A stretch of 64,000 nt of DNA from Leptolyngbya sp. O-77 (GTDB taxonomy: Bacteria; Cyanobacteriota; Cyanobacteriia; Elainellales; Elainellaceae): NCBI RefSeq assembly GCF_001548395.1, contig NZ_AP017367.1:719001-783000 (forward strand), written 5' to 3'. Within the stretch, counting starts at the first letter, position 1. The number at the start of each line of letters is the position of its first letter. Below are positions 41,524 through 50,147 of the stretch, piece after piece. The notes beneath the pieces are model-generated. The model was given only the letters and a program-made list of their open reading frames with translations. It was not told the DNA's origin and ran no database searches. The position numbers and the translations under genes were made by a program.

Positions 41524-44403
41524 ATGGGATCAAGCACTGGATACGCACAGGAATATCAGCAGGCTGAAAGAGCCTATATGCAAGGAAAATACGACGATGC
41601 AGCAGCGGTGATCGATCGCCTTGTAGAAGACTATCCCGATGACCCCAATGTGCGGCTGTTGCGCGGACATATCTACTGCTACGGCCTCCAGCAATACGAC
41701 ATTGCGCGTGAACAGTATCAGTCAGTGCTGTCGCTGACCAATGACCCAGAGTATGTGGATTATGCCAACAGTGGGTTAGAAACGATTCAGCAGTATAGTG
41801 ATGCTGGTGCGACGGTTGCCCCAGATGCCGGATTTGACGACATTGACGGTGATTTTGTTAGCACAACTGACTCCCAAACTTACTTTGAAGAGGGTGGCGA
41901 TCTAGGCGACTTGGATAATGCTTTTAGCTTTGATGGGCTGGACTTTAATGGTGCCGAAGACCCATTTGCTAGCCCTGAGGGAATTCCGTCGCCCTTCGAC
42001 AATCCATTCGCTGGCGACGAAGCAGACGGCGACTTTGGGCTGAATGACCCCTTTGCGGCATCCGACGATCCTCTGGCTGGGCTGGCGAATCCGGCCGATG
42101 CTGGGTTGGGCCAGCCATCGCCCTATAGTTATGACGACTCCGGTCGGTTGATCGAGAACTTTGCGGCGGCTGGATTTGATGATCCGGCGGCGGAGCCAGA
42201 TTTGTCCTTTGATTCAGGGCTGGAGGATCAAGCGTATGAAGCTTTTCCGTCACCTCCTGCTGGCGGTGGTTTTTCGATGTCGGCTGAGTCTACAGGGGAA
42301 GAGACTCTGTTCATGATGTCTGATGAATTTGAAGCTCTGTCGTCTGAAGAGGACGGTGAGGCTACGTTTGGACACAGACAGCAGCAAGAGGATGAATCCT
42401 ACGCTGCCCCCAATTACGGTGCATCGGACTATGGCGCATCGAACTATGGCGCATCGGACTATGGCACGCCAGGTTATGCTCCTCCTTCCTATGAGACGAA
42501 TGGCTACCCAATGCCCAGCCATGGCAACGGCAGCGGCGGTTTTTCCGCCGATTTGGATGACCATACTTTTGTGGATGGCGGCAGTAGCTATGCGCTGGAC
42601 GACCTGGATAGCCTAGACGATTTCTCAACTAGTGAAGACCCCCACAGTGGCAATAGAGCCGTGGGAGGGGTTGATTTTCTGGATGAGTTTGATGAGTTTG
42701 ATGATTTGGGCAGCCTGCCCGACTTCGATGTGTCTGACCATTCGGCTGGCTTTACAAGTCCTTCGGTCGGCGGCGAAAGCTTTTTGGTCTCTGGGCGGTC
42801 GGGCATGGTGTCTAGCGAGAGTGGGTTTGACCTGACTGATGGAGGAGCTGATCAGTCGGTGATTCGAGAAGACGAGATCTTCAGTATTTCTGGAGTGTCT
42901 GGCGCGCTGCCGACCTTTACCCAGGGCGATGGGCGGAATGTCGAAGTTGAAGTCGCGGAGCAGCAAGGGTGGCTGGCTCCCTTGGCGAATGCGCCCCTCG
43001 ACAGCAAGAAGTGGTTGATTGGTTTGGCCACGGGCATTACTTCGGCGATCGCCGTGGCAACGATCGGCTTCCTGGCATCCAACTTCCTAGTGCCCGAAGA
43101 AGACCGACCGACCATCATTCCAGCAAGCCAAAAGATGGGGCTGGTGATGGCGGTGGCGGCGGGTCTGGTTGGTGGCGGTACGGCAACGGCTCTAAGCGCT
43201 GCGTCGAATCGTCAGATTAAGCGCTCGGTGACCGATTTGCAGTCGCAGTTTAATGCAGTGTCGCAAGGCAATCTGAATGCTCGTGCAACGGTGTATTCCG
43301 AAGATGAACTGGGTCAGCTCTCGTCTGGGTTTAATCAGATGGCGCGGGTGATTTTGACGACCACTAGCGAAGCCCAGCGCAAAGCGGAGGAGCAGGAGCA
43401 AGCGAAGGAAGACCTGCAACGTCAGGTGATTCGCCTGCTGGATGATGTGGAAGGCGCGGCACGGGGCGACCTGACGGTTCAGGCAGAGGTGACCGCAGAC
43501 GTGCTGGGTGCAGTCGCCGACTCGTTTAACCTGACCATTCAAAACCTGCGAGAAATCGTGCAGCAGGTGAAGCAGGCGGCGCGGCAGGTGACCAAGGGGT
43601 CTACTGAAAATGAGATTTTTGCGCGATCGCTCTCACAAGACGCTTTGCGACAGGCAGAGGAACTGGCCGTCACGCTGAACTCTGTGCAGATGATGACCGA
43701 CTCGATTCAGCGGGTGGCGGAGAGCGCCCGCGAAGCCGAAGAGGTGGCGCGTTCTGCATCGACCACCGCGCTCAAGGGTGGCGAAGCAGTGGAGCGCACC
43801 GTGTCTGGCATTCTGGAAATCCGCGAAACGGTGGCAGAAACCACCCGCAAAGTAAAACGACTTGCGGAGTCGTCCCAGGAAATCTCCAAGATTGTGGCTC
43901 TGATTTCCTCCATCGCTTCTCGCACTAACCTGCTGGCGCTAAACGCCAGTATTGAGGCGGCGCGGGCAGGCGAAGCGGGACGAGGCTTTGCAATCGTGGC
44001 AGACGAGGTGCGCCAGCTTGCCGACCGGGCTGCCAAAGCATCGAAGGAAATTGAGCAAATCGTGCTGCAAATTCAAAGCGAGACTGGCTCGGTGATGACC
44101 GCGATGGAAGAAGGTACGCAGCAGGTGATCGAGGGCACCCGGCTGGCAGAACAGGCAAAGCGATCGCTCGAAGACATCATTCAGGTGTCGAACCGCATCG
44201 ACGTGCTGGTGCGCTCCATTACCACCGACACCATCGAGCAAACCGAAACCTCCCGCGCCGTGGCTCAGGTGATGCAATCGGTGGAATTGACCGCCCAGGA
44301 AACCTCTCAAGAAGCACAGCGCGTGTCGGGTTCGCTGCAAAACTTGGTGGGCGTTGCCCGCGACCTGCTGAACTCGGTGGAACGGTTCCGCGTTGAAAAG
44401 TAG
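41524..44403 (+). CDS. Methyl-accepting chemotaxis protein with TPR and acidic N-terminus (PilJ/HmpD/TaxD type)
   Basis: This 959-residue receptor starts with a TPR-like region (residues 1-90; AERAYMQGKYDDAAAVIDRL, RLLRGHIYCYGLQQYDIARE). A long disordered acidic segment (100-490) contains a Tyr-Gly tract near residues 298-325 built from (N/D)YGAS units. Two membrane helices follow: WLIGLATGITSAIAVATIGF at about 495 and MGLVMAVAAGLVGGGTATAL at about 537. Only about 16 residues separate them, so there is no periplasmic sensor domain. Two HAMP-like segments (about 565-680) and the signalling domain (700-955, tip around EAARAGEAGRGFAIVADEVR) complete it. It feeds CheA through CheW to control pili; the signal is probably sensed inside the cell. 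The large N-terminal extension is typical of cyanobacterial HmpD/PilJ proteins. Confidence 0.93.
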   Translation: MGSSTGYAQEYQQAERAYMQGKYDDAAAVIDRLVEDYPDDPNVRLLRGHIYCYGLQQYDIAREQYQSVLSLTNDPEYVDYANSGLETIQQYSDAGATVAPDAGFDDIDGDFVSTTDSQTYFEEGGDLGDLDNAFSFDGLDFNGAEDPFASPEGIPSPFDNPFAGDEADGDFGLNDPFAASDDPLAGLANPADAGLGQPSPYSYDDSGRLIENFAAAGFDDPAAEPDLSFDSGLEDQAYEAFPSPPAGGGFSMSAESTGEETLFMMSDEFEALSSEEDGEATFGHRQQQEDESYAAPNYGASDYGASNYGASDYGTPGYAPPSYETNGYPMPSHGNGSGGFSADLDDHTFVDGGSSYALDDLDSLDDFSTSEDPHSGNRAVGGVDFLDEFDEFDDLGSLPDFDVSDHSAGFTSPSVGGESFLVSGRSGMVSSESGFDLTDGGADQSVIREDEIFSISGVSGALPTFTQGDGRNVEVEVAEQQGWLAPLANAPLDSKKWLIGLATGITSAIAVATIGFLASNFLVPEEDRPTIIPASQKMGLVMAVAAGLVGGGTATALSAASNRQIKRSVTDLQSQFNAVSQGNLNARATVYSEDELGQLSSGFNQMARVILTTTSEAQRKAEEQEQAKEDLQRQVIRLLDDVEGAARGDLTVQAEVTADVLGAVADSFNLTIQNLREIVQQVKQAARQVTKGSTENEIFARSLSQDALRQAEELAVTLNSVQMMTDSIQRVAESAREAEEVARSASTTALKGGEAVERTVSGILEIRETVAETTRKVKRLAESSQEISKIVALISSIASRTNLLALNASIEAARAGEAGRGFAIVADEVRQLADRAAKASKEIEQIVLQIQSETGSVMTAMEEGTQQVIEGTRLAEQAKRSLEDIIQVSNRIDVLVRSITTDTIEQTETSRAVAQVMQSVELTAQETSQEAQRVSGSLQNLVGVARDLLNSVERFRVEK

Positions 44404-44565
44404 TGTCTTCTGCGTCTTCTTGACCGGCTTGCTCGGCACTTGATGGAGCTTTGGATGGATTCGGGTACATTAGGGTAGATTTTGAGGGGATACGCCCTCT
44501 TGCATTTTGAACCGCTCACCCCATCTTCATTTCGCGCATTTCCCCCATTTAGAAGGAACACCGCT

Positions 44566-47500
44566 ATGCTGTCGGAACAACAACAGCGCATCCTGGGCTA
44601 CTTCATTGAAGAAGCAAAAGACCATTTGAACACCATCGAGCAGGGGTTGCTGAATCTGCAAGCCACTATCGAAGACTCGGAGATGGTCAGCGAAGTGTTT
44701 CGTGCGGCGCACTCGGTCAAGGGCGGCGCGGCAATGTTGGGGCTAGACAGCATTCAAAACACGTCCCACCGCCTGGAAGACTACTTCAAGGTGCTGAAAG
44801 AGTGCCCAGTGCAGGTTGATCAAACCCTGGAAACGCTTCTGCTGGGCGTGTTTGACGCGCTGCGAGAACTGTTGGATCACCTCCAGGGTCCCTTTGGGTT
44901 GACCGATGACAAATCTGCCGAGGTGATGGCTGGGGTGGAGCCAATCTTTGGGCAGATTAACGAGCATCTGTCCCGGTTGGTGGCCCAATCGGGTGGCACA
45001 CCGCCGGAGGATGTGGAGCTAGCGGTTCCTGCTGCCAAGGCAACTCCTGCCCCTGCGCCACAGCCTGCGATCGCCGAGGAAAGTGCCCTCCTGCTGATGT
45101 TCCAGAGCGACGTGCCCGCTCGTCTGCGAGAAATGCTGCAACTCTTCAAGCAGGCAGACAGCGATGCTACTCGTCAACAACTTCAGTCCCTCTGTCGGAC
45201 GCTGAGCGGCTACGGCGATCCGTTTGACTTGCCTGCCTGGGCAGAGCTGCTCTCTCTGGCAGAAAGGGCGATCGCCCACCCCGATAACGAGTTTCGCACC
45301 CTCGCGCCCGTCATCATCAAAGACATCAAGCAGGCGCAAGAGCGGGTGCTAGCGAGTCGCGCCGCCGACATCACGCCCAGCAAAGCCCTACTCCAACTTC
45401 AGCCCAGCGGCGATGACCTGCTGCTGGAACCTGTAGCCGACTGGCTATCCGTTCCGTCCACAACCGACGGCGGCGTAGACGATGCTGGGTTTGGTTTGCC
45501 CGATGCCGAAGTGCTGGATACACCCAATACACCCCTAGACTTCGATCCGCTAAACTTTGATGCGGCCTTTGGGGCAGCCGCAGATGAGCAGGCAGTATCG
45601 GGCGATCGCACTCACGATTTTGAACGGTCATTTGACACTGCCGATTTTGACTTACCGGATACATCCGCTTCGGATGCACCAGGCCCCTTTGCCTCAACAG
45701 ATGACAGCGCCCTGGGCCTGGATGTGTTGGATGGGCCCAGCGGCTTAGAAGAACTAGATTTTGCCGCAGCCGATGATCCTACAGGAGACGATCAAAACGG
45801 GCCAGAAGTCGGCATTGCAGAACTCAACAGCCTGGCCGACCTGTTTGAAAACGAAGCGCCCGACCTGGGAATCGTTTGGCAAGAAGAAATTCTGTCCGAA
45901 ATCGAAGTGGAGCTACCAGAACCACTGGAGCCTGACCCGACCAGCGACTTCTCAGACTTGCTATTTGGGCAAGACACCGCTGGCGAGCTGAGCGATTTAG
46001 AGCTAGAGCTAGAGGGAGGTCTGGAATCCTACGGCACTGGCGACGATTCCGGCAGTTTTGAAAGCGCAGCGGACGATTCAGACGACGACCTCTCTGCAAT
46101 TCTGAATGCTGCGGCAAACAGCGCGGCTCAGTTGGATGACTCCTCAGAAGTTCTGTTTGGAGCGCAGCCAGAACCGCAGTTGCCTGCCCCCGATCTGTTC
46201 GCCATGCCCGATCCGTCTGCAATGGCTGAGGAGGCATCTCTGGATGACCTGCTGGATGGTGACCTATTTGCCGAAGAATCCTCGGCTTCAAGTTTTTCTG
46301 GATTCGACGACCTAGATACTGGGCTGCTGGATGGACTCAATGAGGGGCCAGACAATCGCTTTTTGGATTTGCCTGGAACCTCCGACCCTGACCAGCAGCT
46401 TGATGCATTAGACGACTTCTTTGCAGACTTGGGCAGTGATTTAGAGCCGGAAGCACTGACCAGCATGGGCGAGGAAGCTGTGGCTGAGGTGGATTCGTCA
46501 ATCCTGTTTGAGCCGTCCGCAGCGGAGATGGGTGAGAATGCTCCTGAGGATGGCTCTCTTGACCAGCCCCCTGCTGCCGAAGATCTTTTGGCGATGGACG
46601 GTTCTGGAGCGAGCAACCTTGACATGGGCCTCGAACTAGAAGAAAACCCCCAAGAAGATGCGACTGCTCAGCCAACGTCCTGGCTAGATGCACTGGATTC
46701 TGAAGATGGGCTGGCAGCGCTGACTCCGGCTCCAGCGATGTGGGATGTGGAGGCCGATCAGGATGTTACGGCTGATTTGTGGGATTCTGAGCCGTCGGCC
46801 CAATCGATCTGGGACAGCCTGGATGATCTAGAAGAAGAAGCACCTGAAACCTCTCCAGCAATCAACCCAACTGCTGACCCAGACTTGCTGGGAGTCGAAG
46901 ATTTGGGGGGCTTTGACCTGAGCGATGCGGACGTAGACCGCCTAGAAGAGCCTACTGCTAGCGCTGATCTCGATGCGACAGAAGACGTTGCTGGGCCAGA
47001 AGATGAGTTTGCCCTGCTCGATCTGGGGCTAGACGAAGCTCTGGGTACGGAGGCTTTGGATGGAGACGAATTGTTTTCGGGGGTAGATGCCGAAGCCGCT
47101 GGCAGTCTGGATGCCTTGCTGGAAGAGTCGCAACTAGAGAAGACGCAGTTAGAAGCTCTGCAAGAGCTACAGACAAGCGCAGAACTTGCAGCAGAACTTG
47201 CAATTGAAGAGTCGATCGACGACGCAGCCAGCGCTTCCGCTGAGGAGCCTCCAGTAGAGGAACTTTCAGTAGAGGAACCCCTGATCTCCAGCAAGCCCTT
47301 GGAGGCGATCGCCCCCAATCCCGAAGCTGCTGCGGCCGTAGCCGACTTTGGCGACCTGGATTTGCTGTTGGGCAATGCCGACGAAACCGTCCCGCCAGAT
47401 TTTGGGCTTGACCTCAGCGAAGCCAGCCTGTTTGAAAACGCATCAGACCCCAACAGCGATTTTGCTGACTTGGAAGACCTGCTGGCAGATTCCAGTCCGG

Positions 47501-49806
47501 TCAATGGGGACGGCGTTGGGGATGAAGCAGATGCCTTTGCAGATTTGGATGCGCTGTTAGAAGAAGAAATGGCAACAACTGATTCTAAAACGCCTATTTC
47601 AGGGTTTGGCGTGGAAGAGGCGGACGACTTTGCGGATTTGGAAGCGCTACTCGACAGAGATGTAACTTCTGTTCCGCCTACTGCTCCTCCAATTCCCAGC
47701 GAGGCCGAAGCAGATGAGTTTGAGGACTTGGAACGGCTGCTAGAAAACGCCGACCAAACCCTGTCTGACATTCCCACCATGCGGGCGGCTCGAAATGCTG
47801 CTGCGGCCCGCCGCCCTGCAACCCGCCGTAGCGCCCCCACCCTGACCGACCAGACCATGCGGGTATCGGTCAAAAACCTGGACAACCTCAACAACTTGGT
47901 GGGCGAACTGGTCGTCAACCGCAACAGTCTGGAACAAGCTGAGGAACGGCTGCGGCAGTTCCTCGACAACCTGCTCTATCAAGTGCAGCAGTTGAGCGAT
48001 GTGGGTCAGCGGATGCGCGACCTGTACGAGCGATCGCTCCTGGAAAGCTCTCTGCTCTCTGGACGCAAGACCTCTGCCTTTACGGCTCCTGGCAGCGCCC
48101 CCAGCAGCAGCCAGAGCAACCACGCAACGGGCGTGAGCTTCGACGCGCTGGAGATGGATCGGTTCACGGGCTTCCACACTCTCTCACAGGAGATGATCGA
48201 GCTAATCGTGCGGGTGCGAGAATCGGCCTCAGACATTGACTTTGTGGTGGACGAGACAGATCAGATCACCCGCAACTTCCGTCAGATCACTACACAGCTT
48301 CAGGAAGGGCTGACCCGCACCCGAATGGTGCCCTTTGCCCAAACCGCCGATCGCCTCCCCCGTGCGGTTCGCGACATCTCTCTGCGCTGTGGCAAGCAGG
48401 CAGAACTGGTGCTGGAGGGACGCGAAACCCTGATCGACAAGATGATCCTGGAGCAGCTTTATGACCCGATGACCCATCTGGTCAACAACGCCATTACCCA
48501 CGGCATCGAGTCGCCCCAAGAACGGGCCGCGATGGGCAAAGCACCGACCGGGCGAATTACGGTTCGCACCTTCCACCAGGGCAACCAGACGGTGATTTCG
48601 GTCAGCGACGATGGAGCCGGAATTGACCCGGAACTGGTGAAACAGAAGGCGATCGCCCGTGGGCTGATTACCCCCGCCGAAGCCAAAAATATGTCTCGGT
48701 TGGATGTTTATGACCTGCTGTTCCACCACGGCTTCAGCACCCGCGACAAGGCCGACGACCTGGCAGGACGTGGTGTGGGCATGGACGTGGTTCGCACCAG
48801 CCTCAACGAAATTCGGGGCGTGATCAACATCGACTCCTCCGTCGGGCGCGGCACGACCTTCACCATCCGCCTGCCGTTGACGCTGAGTATCTCCAAAGCG
48901 CTGTGCTGCATCAGCAACCGCGCTCGCATCGCCTTCCCAATGGACGGGGTGCAAGATATGTTGGATGTCCCGCGCGATCGCATCCAGATCAATAGCGAAG
49001 GTCAATCCTGTATCCCGTGGCGTGAACAACTGCTACCCTTCCAGCCGCTGTCGAACCTGCTGAAATACAATCGCAGCCTGGGTCGCGGCAGCGTCTATGG
49101 CGGCAACCAGGAAGACGATATTGTGTCGGTGGTGGTGCTGCGGAGCAACGCGGGCAGCTATCTGGCACTGCAAGTCGATCAGGTTTTGGGCGAACAAGAA
49201 ATTGTAATCAAACAACTCGAAGGACCTGTGCCCAAACCGTTGGGCATTGCTGGGGCGACGGTGCTGGGCGACGGACGCATCATGCCCATTGCCGACGTGC
49301 TGGAACTCATCGACCTGTCGATGGGTCGCATCCGTCGCGAGGCCGGTAGCTCCCTGTGGGAAGTCAGCGAAGAGCCACCCGCCGATGCAGCCGATGCAAA
49401 GCAGGAACCCACGGTGCTGATTGTGGACGACTCCATTACCGTCCGCGAACTGCTGTCGATGACCTTTGCCAAGATTGGCTATCGGGTGGAGCAGGCTCGC
49501 GACGGACAGGAAGCCTGGGAAAAACTCCGGTCTGGCTTGCCCTGCGATTTGGTGTTCTGCGACATTGAAATGCCCCGCATGGACGGGCTAGAACTGCTAT
49601 CTCGAATGCAGAAAGACGTGCACCTGGCCCACATTCCTATTGCCATGCTGACCTCTCGCGGAGCCGACCGCCACCGCCAAATGGCTATCCAGCTTGGAGC
49701 CAAGGGTTACTTTACCAAGCCCTATTTGGAGGAAATGCTGCTCGATGCGGCGCAGCGGATGCTCAAGGGCGAGGTGCTGGTGGCAGCTAGCGGAGATAGT
49801 AACTAA
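44566..49806 (+). CDS. Hybrid CheA histidine kinase-response regulator (PilL/HmpE/TaxAY type)
   Basis: I start it at ATG 44566 because AGAAGGAA precedes it and the Hpt domain follows directly (MLSEQQQRILGYFIEEAKDH, phosphoacceptor His49 in AAHSVKGGAAMLGL). A longer TTG-started frame to 44482 is unlikely. The 1746-residue kinase has one Hpt (1-110), a low-complexity acidic linker (about 290-1075), the dimerisation domain (about 1097-1200, SVKNLDNLNNLVGELVVNRN), the HATPase (NNAITHGIESPQ near 1306; DDGAGID; GRGVGMDVV near 1401), a CheW domain (about 1450-1590) and a receiver (VLIVDDSITVRELLSMTFAK; Asp1666 in FCDIEMPRMDG). It phosphorylates the CheY proteins of the operon. The linker holds repeated F-(A/E)-D-L-(D/E)-x-L-L motifs. 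The gene follows the MCP by 162 bp. Confidence 0.95.
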   Translation: MLSEQQQRILGYFIEEAKDHLNTIEQGLLNLQATIEDSEMVSEVFRAAHSVKGGAAMLGLDSIQNTSHRLEDYFKVLKECPVQVDQTLETLLLGVFDALRELLDHLQGPFGLTDDKSAEVMAGVEPIFGQINEHLSRLVAQSGGTPPEDVELAVPAAKATPAPAPQPAIAEESALLLMFQSDVPARLREMLQLFKQADSDATRQQLQSLCRTLSGYGDPFDLPAWAELLSLAERAIAHPDNEFRTLAPVIIKDIKQAQERVLASRAADITPSKALLQLQPSGDDLLLEPVADWLSVPSTTDGGVDDAGFGLPDAEVLDTPNTPLDFDPLNFDAAFGAAADEQAVSGDRTHDFERSFDTADFDLPDTSASDAPGPFASTDDSALGLDVLDGPSGLEELDFAAADDPTGDDQNGPEVGIAELNSLADLFENEAPDLGIVWQEEILSEIEVELPEPLEPDPTSDFSDLLFGQDTAGELSDLELELEGGLESYGTGDDSGSFESAADDSDDDLSAILNAAANSAAQLDDSSEVLFGAQPEPQLPAPDLFAMPDPSAMAEEASLDDLLDGDLFAEESSASSFSGFDDLDTGLLDGLNEGPDNRFLDLPGTSDPDQQLDALDDFFADLGSDLEPEALTSMGEEAVAEVDSSILFEPSAAEMGENAPEDGSLDQPPAAEDLLAMDGSGASNLDMGLELEENPQEDATAQPTSWLDALDSEDGLAALTPAPAMWDVEADQDVTADLWDSEPSAQSIWDSLDDLEEEAPETSPAINPTADPDLLGVEDLGGFDLSDADVDRLEEPTASADLDATEDVAGPEDEFALLDLGLDEALGTEALDGDELFSGVDAEAAGSLDALLEESQLEKTQLEALQELQTSAELAAELAIEESIDDAASASAEEPPVEELSVEEPLISSKPLEAIAPNPEAAAAVADFGDLDLLLGNADETVPPDFGLDLSEASLFENASDPNSDFADLEDLLADSSPVNGDGVGDEADAFADLDALLEEEMATTDSKTPISGFGVEEADDFADLEALLDRDVTSVPPTAPPIPSEAEADEFEDLERLLENADQTLSDIPTMRAARNAAAARRPATRRSAPTLTDQTMRVSVKNLDNLNNLVGELVVNRNSLEQAEERLRQFLDNLLYQVQQLSDVGQRMRDLYERSLLESSLLSGRKTSAFTAPGSAPSSSQSNHATGVSFDALEMDRFTGFHTLSQEMIELIVRVRESASDIDFVVDETDQITRNFRQITTQLQEGLTRTRMVPFAQTADRLPRAVRDISLRCGKQAELVLEGRETLIDKMILEQLYDPMTHLVNNAITHGIESPQERAAMGKAPTGRITVRTFHQGNQTVISVSDDGAGIDPELVKQKAIARGLITPAEAKNMSRLDVYDLLFHHGFSTRDKADDLAGRGVGMDVVRTSLNEIRGVINIDSSVGRGTTFTIRLPLTLSISKALCCISNRARIAFPMDGVQDMLDVPRDRIQINSEGQSCIPWREQLLPFQPLSNLLKYNRSLGRGSVYGGNQEDDIVSVVVLRSNAGSYLALQVDQVLGEQEIVIKQLEGPVPKPLGIAGATVLGDGRIMPIADVLELIDLSMGRIRREAGSSLWEVSEEPPADAADAKQEPTVLIVDDSITVRELLSMTFAKIGYRVEQARDGQEAWEKLRSGLPCDLVFCDIEMPRMDGLELLSRMQKDVHLAHIPIAMLTSRGADRHRQMAIQLGAKGYFTKPYLEEMLLDAAQRMLKGEVLVAASGDSN

Positions 49807-49870
49807 AGACAGTAACTAAACAGTAACTAACTAAACAGTAGCTCAGTAGCCAAGCTAGGCACTTAAACGC

Positions 49871-50029
49871 TTAGTCAGTTTCTTGCAGAAGATTCAGACT
49901 TTGCTGATCTGACGTTGCATCGGGCGCTTCGGGGGTGGGGCGACTTTGCAACCAAGCAAATAGCGCTGACCCTATTACCAAGTTGAGGGTGATGATAGAA
50001 ACCAGTTGCAGCATCAGGACGTAGCGCAT
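49871..50029 (-). CDS. Small membrane protein of unknown function, 52 residues
   Basis: From the ATG at 50027-50029 the frame gives MRYVLMLQLVSIITLNLVIG, a single membrane helix, followed by a short polar tail (LQSRPTPEAPDATSDQQSLN). A single-span start followed by a soluble tail is typical of small cyanobacterial membrane proteins. A longer start at 50081-50083 would add residues encoded by the heptamer repeat, so I prefer the shorter one. No ribosome binding site is obvious and I do not recognise the family. It lies between the CheA gene and the flavocytochrome on the strand of the latter, and may be cotranscribed with it. Confidence 0.5.
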   Translation of the reverse strand: MRYVLMLQLVSIITLNLVIGSALFAWLQSRPTPEAPDATSDQQSLNLLQETD

Positions 50030-50040
50030 AGGGAAATAAG

Positions 50041-50075
50041 TCGATTCTCGATTTTGGATTTGCGATTTCGGATTG
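50041..50075. repeat. Heptameric short tandem repeat
   Basis: Five 7-bp units (TCGATTC, TCGATTT, TGGATTT, GCGATTT, CGGATTG) occur immediately upstream of the small membrane protein start on its strand. They share the GATT core with the array at 2616-2657. Confidence 0.65.
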
Positions 50076-50147
50076 CCTGCCAAGCCCCTGTAGGGCTTCC
50101 AGCCATGTTATGTGTTCAGGACTCTGTACATGATTCTGTGAAGCCAT

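Noticed and set aside
46758..47969. 403-codon minus-strand frame, Ser-rich, antisense to the CheA linker
   Set aside because: Composition is the mirror of an acidic Asp/Glu/Leu linker; the CheA frame has all family domains.
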